From positions 1-38,581 of the forward strand of contig NZ_JACBYP010000080.1 in the NCBI RefSeq assembly GCF_018982965.1: 38,581 bases of DNA, written 5' to 3'. A program made the position numbers and the translations under genes. The notes below the pieces were generated by a model, which saw nothing but the letters and a program-made list of their open reading frames with translations, was not told where the DNA came from and searched no databases. Of this stretch, positions 33,088 to 38,581 are shown piece after piece. The stretch is from Streptomyces mayonensis (GTDB lineage Bacteria > Actinomycetota > Actinomycetes > Streptomycetales > Streptomycetaceae). Each line of letters begins with the position of its first letter. Within the stretch, counting starts at the first letter, position 1.

Positions 33088-33111
33088 CTTCTGGTAAGGG
33101 CATACCTGAAG
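33088..33111. promoter_or_regulatory. Candidate HxlR operator between the divergent genes
   Basis: CTTCTGGTA-AGGGCA-TACCTGAAG is an inverted repeat matching at 8 of 9 arm positions. It overlaps a possible -35 (TTACCA) for the minus-strand gene, whose possible -10 TAGCGT lies 18 bp further. It ends just before the -10 TAAGCT (33113-33118) of the HxlR gene. Binding here would control both promoters. Confidence 0.65.
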
Positions 33112-33112
33112 G

Positions 33113-33118
33113 TAAGCT
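33113..33118 (+). promoter_or_regulatory. Leaderless -10 of the HxlR gene
   Basis: TAAGCT ends 6 nt before the ATG at 33125; no Shine-Dalgarno is present. Confidence 0.5.
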
Positions 33119-33124
33119 CATGCC

Positions 33125-33496
33125 ATGACGGAAGGTCTCCAGCACGGACGGGTCGAGCCGGGCGAGCGGTATGACGTGTTTCACACCGACTGCGTCGCGC
33201 GCGACGTGGTCGACCACGTGACCAGCAGGTGGGGCATCTGGGTGCTGATCTCGCTGCGGCGCCACGACCTCCGGTTCTACGAGCTGCGCGAGAGCATCCA
33301 GGGCATCAGCGAGAAGATGCTCGCCCAGACCCTGCGCGCCCTGGTGGAGGACGGCCTGGTGTGGCGGGAGGTCGAGCCGGCGACGCCGCCCCGGGTGACC
33401 TACGGGCTGACCGGCTTCGGCCGGGACGTCGGCGAGCCGCTGACGGAGCTGTTCGACCGGATCACGCGCCGGCTGTCGTCGAGCGGCGCGGAGTAA
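33125..33496 (+). CDS. HxlR-family regulator
   Basis: A 123-residue winged-helix repressor. The HxlR core is clear: DCVARDVVDHVTSRWGIWVL, then LRFYELRESIQGISEKMLAQ, the recognition helix TLRALVEDGLV and the wing VTYGLTGFGRD. Cys23 sits at the position used as redox sensor in YodB/QorR-type members. It probably represses the divergent NmrA-type gene and itself through the palindrome between them, with release on oxidation or electrophile stress. That mechanism is inferred from the family. Confidence 0.92.
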   Translation: MTEGLQHGRVEPGERYDVFHTDCVARDVVDHVTSRWGIWVLISLRRHDLRFYELRESIQGISEKMLAQTLRALVEDGLVWREVEPATPPRVTYGLTGFGRDVGEPLTELFDRITRRLSSSGAE

Positions 33497-33646
33497 CGGC
33501 CGGGAAGCCGGGGAAGCCGGGGGAACCGCAGCGGGGGGGCGCGCGGGCTCGACGGGGACTTTCCTCACGGCTCGGGCCCGGGGGTGCCACGGCCCGCGGG
33601 TGCACACTGGACAGCGGGACGAGTGCTCGACTGTGAGGTGATGCAG

Positions 33647-34570
33647 ATGCAGAGCCGCTTCCGCAGCGACCGGCGGCTGACCGTGCGCATGGGGATCACG
33701 ATGTTCCTGCTCGGCCTGCTGTACGTCGGCTTCGTGGCCGCGCTGATCGCGGTGCTGAAGTCCTGGGTGCTGGTCGTGGTGATCGTGGCGGCGGTGCTCG
33801 GGGCGCAGTACTGGTTCTCCGACCGGATCGCGCTGTTCGCGATGCGCGGCCGGGTCGTGGAGCGGGACGAGTATCCGGAGCTGCACGGCGTGGTGGACCG
33901 GCTGGCGGCGATGGCCGACATGCCGAAGCCGGTGGTCGCGGTGTCGGAGATGGAGATGCCGAACGCCTTCGCGACCGGCCGCAATCCCGACCACGCAGTG
34001 GTCTGCGTGACGACCGGGCTGCTGCGGCGGCTGGAGCCCGCCGAGCTGGAGGGCGTGCTCGCCCACGAGATGTCACACGTGGCGCACAAGGACGTGGCGG
34101 TGATCACGGTGGCGTCCTTCCTGGGCGTGCTCGCCGGGCTGATCGTGCGCTTCGCCTTCTACTCCCAGCTCTTCGGCGGCCGGCGGGACCAGAACACCGT
34201 GGCCGTCCTCGCGGTCGTGATGGGTGTCTCGGCGGCCGTCTACGCGCTCAGTTTCCTGCTCATCCGGGCCCTGTCCCGGTACCGGGAGCTGGCGGCCGAC
34301 CGGGCCGCGGCGCTGCTCACCGGGCGCCCCTCGGCCCTGGCGGCCGCCCTCACCAAGGTCACCGGCGACATCGCCCGCATCCCGACCAAGGACCTGCGCA
34401 CGGCCCAGGCCTTCAACGCGTTCTACTTCACCCCCGCCTTCGGCAGCGAGCCCGGCATCAGCCGGTTCTTCGCCACCCACCCCAGCCTGGAGCAGCGGCT
34501 CGACCAGCTGGGCCGGATCTCCGCGGAGCTGGGCGAGGCGGCGGCACCCGGCACGTCCGGCGGGGCCTGA
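33647..34570 (+). CDS. htpX: Membrane zinc metalloprotease HtpX (M48)
   Basis: HtpX degrades damaged membrane proteins. The protein has 307 residues. Two N-terminal helices (about 16-58) are followed by the zinc motif HEMSH at His140-His144, two further helices (about 150-200) and the third-ligand region YRELAADRAAALLTGRP. The tail TPAFGSEPGISRFFATHPSLEQRL is typical. The ATG at 33647 is preferred because GAGG lies 8 nt upstream; an ATG at 33641 abuts that site. The pspAB gene follows after 19 bp, the usual actinobacterial pair for membrane stress. Confidence 0.93.
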   Translation: MQSRFRSDRRLTVRMGITMFLLGLLYVGFVAALIAVLKSWVLVVVIVAAVLGAQYWFSDRIALFAMRGRVVERDEYPELHGVVDRLAAMADMPKPVVAVSEMEMPNAFATGRNPDHAVVCVTTGLLRRLEPAELEGVLAHEMSHVAHKDVAVITVASFLGVLAGLIVRFAFYSQLFGGRRDQNTVAVLAVVMGVSAAVYALSFLLIRALSRYRELAADRAAALLTGRPSALAAALTKVTGDIARIPTKDLRTAQAFNAFYFTPAFGSEPGISRFFATHPSLEQRLDQLGRISAELGEAAAPGTSGGA

Positions 34571-34589
34571 GGGCCGGGAGGGCAGGGAC

Positions 34590-35168
34590 ATGGGGCTGCT
34601 GGACATCCTGCTCGGCCGGTCGAGGCCGGTGGCACCCGACCTCGACCGGCTCTTCGCGCTCCCCTCGGCCGCGGTGAGCCTGGAGGCCGCCGCCTCCTTC
34701 ACACCGACCGGGCAGGGCGCGGTGTGCTTCGCCACGGTCGAGGGCGCCGCCTTTGAACGGACGCACCGCGAGATCCACGCCCTGCTCGACGCGGACGCGG
34801 GCCGGAGTCCGGTGGAGCTGAGCCGCGACGCGTACGGCTACTCCTGGCTGGTCTCCCACCGCTCCCCCGGCGAGCTGCCGGTCCTGGTCAACGACCTGCA
34901 CGCGGTGAACAGCACCCTGGAGGCGGGCGGCTTCGGCCCGCGGCTGCTCTGCTCCCTGGCCGGTTTCACGGACACCGACGGGCGCCGCCTCGCACTGGTC
35001 TACCTCTACAAGCGCGGCACCTTCTACCCCTTCGCTCCGCTCCCCGGCGGCCGGCAGCAGCGGGACAACGCGCTGGAGCTGCGGATACGGGCGGCACTCG
35101 CGGACGAGCTGCCGGTGGAGGACGACCTGGGCCGCTGGTTCCCGCTCTGGGGCGCGCCCGGGCTGTGA
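34590..35168 (+). CDS. pspAB: PspA-associated protein PspAB
   Basis: A 192-residue cytosolic protein of the actinobacterial PspAB family. It starts MGLLDILLGRSRPV and contains DLDRLFALPSAAVSLEAAAS, DLHAVNSTLEAGGFGPRLLC and YLYKRGTFYPFAPL, which I recognise from that family. Its biochemical role is not known; the name comes from association with phage-shock-type genes. GGGAGG lies 8 nt before the ATG and the gene is 19 bp after htpX, so the two are one operon. Confidence 0.85.
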   Translation: MGLLDILLGRSRPVAPDLDRLFALPSAAVSLEAAASFTPTGQGAVCFATVEGAAFERTHREIHALLDADAGRSPVELSRDAYGYSWLVSHRSPGELPVLVNDLHAVNSTLEAGGFGPRLLCSLAGFTDTDGRRLALVYLYKRGTFYPFAPLPGGRQQRDNALELRIRAALADELPVEDDLGRWFPLWGAPGL

Positions 35169-35204
35169 CGCCCGTCGACGCCGGGCGGGTGACGACGCCG
35201 GGCG

Positions 35205-35241
35205 ACGCCGGGCGCCGCAGGCGGGCTACGGCGCCCGGCGT
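35205..35241. terminator. Bidirectional terminator after pspAB
   Basis: ACGCCGGGCGCCG (35205-35217) pairs perfectly over 13 bp with 35229-35241 and lies between two convergent genes. Confidence 0.85.
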
Positions 35242-35245
35242 GCGC

Positions 35246-35560
35246 TCACCGCGAGTACCGCATCAGCGCCCGCACCATGTGGCACGTGGTGTCGGACGGC
35301 GGGTGAACGCCGATCTGCAGCGCGGTGCTCCGGATCCTCTCGTTGCGCGCCTGGCCCGGCAGGTGGACGCCGGAGTCGAGCAGGGCGATGGCCAGACGCA
35401 TCGCCTTGAGCCGGCGGTTGTGCGTGATGTACCACTCGCGGGGGCGGCCCGCCGGCAGCGGACGCTTCACCACGGGTTCGTACGGCAGGTCGAGCAGGAC
35501 GGGCCGCTTGGCGGTGGACTGGGTGGGCAGCGGCTTCGGCTTCAGTGCGGCAGCGGGCAC
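35246..35560 (-). CDS. Conserved small protein under a DNA-damage promoter
   Basis: A 104-residue basic, soluble protein whose family I do not recognise. Visible blocks are KRPVLLDLPYEPVVKRPLPA, GRPREWYITHNRRLKAMRLA and HMVRALMRYSR. The many Arg and Lys and the helix-rich middle would suit nucleic-acid contact, but that is a guess. The start is unusual: AGGAGG directly abuts an ATG at 35566, while a GTG six nt later (35560) has ideal spacing, so the GTG is taken. A PafBC-type promoter lies about 70 bp upstream, which predicts induction by DNA damage independent of LexA. Confidence 0.75.
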   Translation of the reverse strand: MPAAALKPKPLPTQSTAKRPVLLDLPYEPVVKRPLPAGRPREWYITHNRRLKAMRLAIALLDSGVHLPGQARNERIRSTALQIGVHPPSDTTCHMVRALMRYSR

Positions 35561-35627
35561 GGGCATCCTCCTGACGCGGTCGCGGTGCCGTCCGGAATCC
35601 CCGGCGACACCCTCGAACACTGCTTCT

Positions 35628-35650
35628 ATTTTACTGCCCCCCACTGACAA
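35628..35650 (-). promoter_or_regulatory. PafBC-type (RecA-NDp) DNA-damage promoter
   Basis: On the minus strand TTGTCAGTG is followed by 8 nt and then TAAAAT. This matches the published actinobacterial consensus TTGTCRGTG-N8-TANNNT at every defined position. It drives the small gene at 35560. The leader would be about 60 nt long. Confidence 0.88.
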
Positions 35651-35673
35651 AAGCCCCTGGCCACAAGGGCTTT
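35650..35673. terminator. Small hairpin upstream of the damage promoter
   Basis: AAAGCCC (35650-35656) pairs with GGGCTTT (35667-35673) around a 10-nt loop. It may insulate the promoter or be part of the activator-binding region. The evidence is symmetry only. Confidence 0.35.
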
Positions 35674-35722
35674 CGGGGTCGCTGTGACGGACGTGGCGAA
35701 CGAGTTTCCGCACGCCTCCCGC

Positions 35723-35728
35723 TACCGT
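35723..35728 (+). promoter_or_regulatory. Leaderless -10 of the ArsC-like gene
   Basis: TACCGT ends 7 nt before the ATG at 35736, with no Shine-Dalgarno. Confidence 0.55.
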
Positions 35729-35735
35729 GTGCGGC

Positions 35736-36098
35736 ATGGAGATCTGGATCAATCCGGCCTGTTCGAAGTGCCGCAGCGCGCTCGGTCTGCTCGACGCCGA
35801 GGGCGCCGAGTACACCGTCCGCCGTTACCTGGAGGACGTGCCGAGCGCGGACGAGATCCGCGGGGTCCTCGCCCGGCTCGGCCTCGAACCGTGGGACATC
35901 ACCCGCACCCAGGAAGCCGACGCCAAGGAACTCGGCCTGAAGGACTGGCCGCGCGACGCGGCCGCGCGCGAGCGCTGGGTCACGGCACTCGCCGAGCACC
36001 CGGGGCTGATCCAGCGCCCGATCATCACCGCGGACGACGGCACGGCCGTCGTCGGCCGCACCGAGGAAGCGGTACGAGACGCCCTGTCTCGTGAGTAA
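35736..36098 (+). CDS. ArsC/Spx-family thioredoxin-fold protein
   Basis: A 120-residue protein of the ArsC family. The N terminus MEIWINPACSKCRSALGLL carries Cys9 and Cys12, the catalytic positions of glutaredoxin-type arsenate reductases and of YffB/Spx-like proteins. RYLEDVPSADEIRGVL and QRPIITADDGTAVVGR match the family. No ars genes are near, so arsenate reduction is not supported by context; a general thiol-redox role is as likely. It is divergent from the damage-promoter gene. Confidence 0.88.
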   Translation: MEIWINPACSKCRSALGLLDAEGAEYTVRRYLEDVPSADEIRGVLARLGLEPWDITRTQEADAKELGLKDWPRDAAARERWVTALAEHPGLIQRPIITADDGTAVVGRTEEAVRDALSRE

Positions 36099-36158
36099 CT
36101 TCGTTCGGCATCCCGTACATAGCGGCGTACGCAGCCCCTACCTCAACAGGAGGCACGC

Positions 36159-36878
36159 ATGTCGCGCAGGAGAACTCTCGGCACGAAGAAGAAGATCGCC
36201 CTGCTGGCCTCGGCCGCGGCGGTGGCCGGCGGCGGGGCCTTCGTGACGGCGAACGTCTCGAACGCCTCGCAGGCCGGCCAGGACGCGCAGACCCGGGCCG
36301 CGCAGGACTCGGCCGTCTGCCAGGGGCTGGCCACCGCGCTCGGCAACAACCTGCGGTTCATCGACGACCAGCGGGCCAGTCCGGACGCGCAGTCGCAGGC
36401 GCGGATCGCCAACCGCGAGGCGGTCGTCGCGGAGATCGAGCGCAAGCAGGAGGCCTCCGGGTGCACGGTCGGGGAGTCGGCCCAGGGCTCCCGGCCCGGA
36501 GGCGACCAGGCCGGGGACCAGACCGGAGACCAGGCAGGGAACGGCCAGGCAGGAAGCGGCGAGGCGGGAGACGGCCGGGCGGGCGCCGGCGAGGCAGGAA
36601 GCGGCGGGGCGGGAGGCGCCGTACAGACCGGTGAGCAGGTGTGCAACGGCTCCACCGTCACCCTCTCCGGCGAGGGCGGCGCACCCGCCGCCTCCAGCAA
36701 CCGGTTCCCGGTGGGCACCACGCTCAAGGTGACCAACCTGGACAACGACAAGTCCACGACGGTGCAGGTGAACTCGGTGTCGGGCAGCTGCGTGCTGCTG
36801 AACGACTCGGCGTTCGAAGAGGTCCGTGAGGAGGGCAGGTTCCTGATCCGCAGGGCGCTGATCGAGAAGGTCGGGTGA
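36159..36878 (+). CDS. Secreted protein with RlpA/DPBB-like C terminus
   Basis: A 239-residue exported protein. The N terminus (1-37) is a Lys/Arg-rich signal peptide with core ALLASAAAVAGGGAFVTA. Residues 40-105 are a helical Gln/Ala-rich segment with two Cys. Residues 107-160 are a Gly/Ala/Gln/Asp low-complexity linker of GDQAG and GSGEAG type. The last 80 residues (VCNGSTVTLSGEG, FPVGTTLKVTNLDNDKST, VLLNDSAFEEV) look like a double-psi beta-barrel as in RlpA, which acts on or binds cell wall; the activity is unproven. AGGAGG lies 5 nt before the ATG. It ends about 160 bp before glnII. Confidence 0.8.
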   Translation: MSRRRTLGTKKKIALLASAAAVAGGGAFVTANVSNASQAGQDAQTRAAQDSAVCQGLATALGNNLRFIDDQRASPDAQSQARIANREAVVAEIERKQEASGCTVGESAQGSRPGGDQAGDQTGDQAGNGQAGSGEAGDGRAGAGEAGSGGAGGAVQTGEQVCNGSTVTLSGEGGAPAASSNRFPVGTTLKVTNLDNDKSTTVQVNSVSGSCVLLNDSAFEEVREEGRFLIRRALIEKVG

Positions 36879-36925
36879 GGCTCAGTCACCCGGACCCATC
36901 GTGAGAGGGGCCACATCCACCCCGG

Positions 36926-36963
36926 GTAACACGGGGTTCACACTCGGGCAACGGTCGGGAAAT
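36926..36963 (+). promoter_or_regulatory. GlnR box of glnII
   Basis: GTAAC, TTCAC, GCAAC and GAAAT follow each other with exact 6-nt gaps, the same frame as the glnA box but with a weaker second site. A TTGACA lies just downstream (36970-36975). The best -10-like hexamer, TAGACG (36989-36994), leaves only a 13-bp spacer, so the promoter core is uncertain. Confidence 0.75.
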
Positions 36964-37040
36964 CGCCCGTTGACACGCTGCACGGCAGTAGACGCGGCGT
37001 CCCTCCGTGCGCCCGGACCCACCCGAAGGATGTGGCCCCC

Positions 37041-38072
37041 GTGACTTTCAAGGCCGAGTACATCTGGATCGACGGCACCGAGCCGACGGCCAAGCTCCGT
37101 TCCAAGACCAAGATCATCACGGGTGCCCCCGCCGGTCTCGACGCCCTGCCGGTCTGGGGCTTCGACGGCTCCTCCACCAACCAGGCCGAGGGCAGTTCCT
37201 CGGACTGCGTACTCAAGCCGGTCTTCTCCTGCCCCGACCCGATCCGCGGCGGCGACGACGTGCTGGTGCTGTGCGAGGTCCTGGACACGGACCTGACGCC
37301 GCACCCCAGCAACACCCGCGCCGCGCTGGCCGAGGTGGCCGAGCGGTTCGCCGCGCAGGAGCCGGTCTTCGGCATCGAGCAGGAGTACACCTTCTTCAAG
37401 GGCGCCCGCCCGCTCGGCTTCCCCGAGGGCGGCTTCCCGGCCGCGCAGGGCGGCTACTACTGCGGTGTCGGCTCGGACGAGATCTTCGGCCGCGACGTCG
37501 TCGAGGCGCACCTGGAGAACTGCCTGCAGGCCGGGCTCGGCATCTCCGGCATCAACGCCGAGGTCATGCCCGGCCAGTGGGAGTTCCAGGTCGGCCCGCT
37601 CGCGCCGCTGGAGGTCTCCGACCAGCTGTGGATCGCCCGCTGGCTGCTCTACCGCACCGCCGAGGACTTCGGCGTCTCGGCCACCCTCGACCCCAAGCCG
37701 GTCAAGGGCGACTGGAACGGCGCGGGCGCGCACACCAACTTTTCCACGAAGGCCATGCGCGAGGGCTACGAGGCGATCATCACCGCCGCCGAGTCGCTCG
37801 GTGAGGGTTCCAAGCCGCTCGACCACGTCAAGAACTACGGCGCCGGCATCGACGACCGCCTCACCGGCCTGCACGAGACCGCCCCGTGGAACGAGTACTC
37901 CTACGGCGTCTCCGACCGCGGCGCCTCGGTGCGCATCCCGTGGCAGGTCGAGAAGGACGGCAGGGGCTACCTCGAGGACCGCCGCCCCAACGCGAACGTC
38001 GACCCCTACGTCGTGACCCGCCTCCTCGTCGACACCTGCTGCACGGCCCTGGAGAAGGCCGACCAGGTCTGA
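37041..38072 (+). CDS. glnII: Glutamine synthetase type II (eukaryotic-like)
   Basis: GlnII makes glutamine with the compact eukaryotic-type fold. The protein has 343 residues, normal for the family. Motifs include KAEYIWIDGTEPTAKLRSKT, LPVWGFDGSSTNQAEG, FGIEQEYTFF, GINAEVMPGQWEFQVGP and WNGAGAHTNFSTKAMR. It lacks an adenylylation Tyr. The GTG at 37041 is chosen because GAAGGA lies 10 nt upstream and the N terminus MTFKAEYIWIDG matches known GlnII proteins; the GTG at 37032 is too close to that site. A GlnR box lies about 80 bp upstream. Confidence 0.97.
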   Translation: MTFKAEYIWIDGTEPTAKLRSKTKIITGAPAGLDALPVWGFDGSSTNQAEGSSSDCVLKPVFSCPDPIRGGDDVLVLCEVLDTDLTPHPSNTRAALAEVAERFAAQEPVFGIEQEYTFFKGARPLGFPEGGFPAAQGGYYCGVGSDEIFGRDVVEAHLENCLQAGLGISGINAEVMPGQWEFQVGPLAPLEVSDQLWIARWLLYRTAEDFGVSATLDPKPVKGDWNGAGAHTNFSTKAMREGYEAIITAAESLGEGSKPLDHVKNYGAGIDDRLTGLHETAPWNEYSYGVSDRGASVRIPWQVEKDGRGYLEDRRPNANVDPYVVTRLLVDTCCTALEKADQV

Positions 38073-38122
38073 CCGATCCTGGAGAAGGCCGGCCAGGTCC
38101 AACCCCTGTCCCACCGCTCCCG

Positions 38123-38153
38123 AGGGGCGTCCACCGTCGCGGTGGACGCCCCT
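38123..38153 (+). terminator. Terminator after glnII
   Basis: AGGGGCGTCCACC (38123-38135) pairs perfectly over 13 bp with 38141-38153 around a 5-nt loop, 50 bp after the glnII stop. Confidence 0.92.
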
Positions 38154-38259
38154 TCGCGCTGCCGCCGTGGCCGGTCCCCACCCCATGATTCGAGCCAGCC
38201 GGCGTCCACGCAGTGAGAGGAGTCTCCTGTCTTCAGCCGACGTCTGCTTCAATGGGCCC

Positions 38260-38382
38260 ATGGCCAGTTTCCGGAAGTACGCAGCGACGGGTCGCCATGA
38301 CCTCGAGCCGTTCTGGCCTTCCCGTCAGCACGACGACTTCGACCGGGTGTGTTGCCGCGCGACGACCGCGCCGGCCCGCTAG
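38260..38382 (+). CDS. Candidate Cys-Cys leader peptide
   Basis: A 40-residue open frame starting MASFRKYAATGRHDLEPFWP and ending with tandem Cys codons in DFDRVCCRATTAPAR. The pattern R-x-H-x-D-x-x-R-V-x-C resembles short actinobacterial leader peptides placed before sulfur and cysteine genes, where Cys codons may sense cysteinyl-tRNA. The ATG has TTCAAT 6 nt upstream as a possible leaderless -10. It ends 123 bp before the gene at 38506. The regulatory role is inferred; it could also be a small functional protein. Confidence 0.55.
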   Translation: MASFRKYAATGRHDLEPFWPSRQHDDFDRVCCRATTAPAR

Positions 38383-38505
38383 ACAGCCGTACACCCCAGG
38401 CCTTCGGCCGGTGCGCACGACGTACGTCCCCGCGACGCGCCCGACCACGAACTCGCGCCCGTCGCCCCTCCCGACGAACCTCTCGCGCGAAAGAGCTGAC
38501 GACTC

Positions 38506-38581
38506 ATGGCGACCACCCGTTCCCTGTCCACCGTCCCCGTCGACTCCCCCTCCCACGCCCTGGAGCTGCTGCGGCACAGCG
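38506..38581 (+). CDS. Start of an unidentified gene, cut by the window end
   Basis: An open frame starting MATTRSLSTVPVDSPSHALE runs off the window after 25 codons. A purine-rich GAAAGAG lies about 10 nt before the ATG. Too little sequence is present to name it. The leader-peptide candidate upstream may regulate it. Confidence 0.55.
   Translation, partial: MATTRSLSTVPVDSPSHALELLRHS

Noticed and set aside
35736..36098. Arsenic resistance function
   Set aside because: The ArsC fold is clear, but no arsR, arsB or acr3 gene is nearby and the family also includes non-arsenate proteins.

Overview
The window looks like a chromosomal segment of a Streptomyces species. The DNA is very GC-rich with strong third-position G/C bias, many starts are GTG, several genes look leaderless (a -10 hexamer 6-7 nt before the start codon), and both a GlnA-type (GSI) and a GlnII-type glutamine synthetase are present. 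From memory, the order pepA, lpd, sucB, aceE, lipB, lipA, glnA, glnII resembles the S. coelicolor SCO2179-SCO2210 region; this was not checked by search.

Left part (1-17 kb), central metabolism and cell envelope: leucyl aminopeptidase (pepA); E3 and E2 of the 2-oxoacid dehydrogenase complexes (lpd, sucB); a FadR-type GntR regulator; pyruvate dehydrogenase E1 (aceE); a WYL regulator; a DUF4240 protein; a Gly-rich membrane protein; a secreted peptidoglycan-amidase-like protein divergent from a MarP-like membrane serine protease; a GNAT acetyltransferase divergent from a TIGR01777-type epimerase; and an FAD oxidoreductase. Strong hairpin terminators separate most units.

Middle part (about 17.05-24.2 kb), an accessory-looking secreted module bounded by GC-rich bidirectional terminators. 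On the minus strand lies a 1202-residue secreted polymorphic toxin: signal peptide, two blocks of ALF-type repeats, two Ala-rich coiled-coil rods and a C-terminal papain-like toxin domain. A 128-residue probable immunity gene follows 7 bp downstream. Divergently, across an A/T-rich 367-bp region, lie a 169-residue secreted protein and a secreted trypsin-fold pseudoprotease fused to a B-lectin domain and six Ca-binding FG-GAP repeats. This module is the best candidate for an undescribed system.

Right part (24.2-38.6 kb), conserved backbone: an NsdA-like HTH/TPR regulator, lipoate synthesis (lipB, lipA, separated by a 14-bp tandem repeat array), a DUF4191 protein, an RDD protein, glnA, a small membrane protein, an NmrA-type oxidoreductase divergent from an HxlR regulator with a good shared operator, htpX-pspAB, a 104-residue protein of unknown function behind a textbook PafBC (RecA-independent DNA-damage) promoter, an ArsC-like protein, a secreted RlpA/DPBB-like protein, glnII, and a Cys-Cys leader-peptide candidate before a gene cut by the window end.

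Functional links: LipB and LipA make the lipoyl cofactor carried by the two lipoyl domains of the E2; E3 reoxidises it and AceE loads it. glnA and glnII each carry a GlnR-type box, so both should respond to nitrogen. No rRNA, tRNA, CRISPR array, transposase or integrase was seen.
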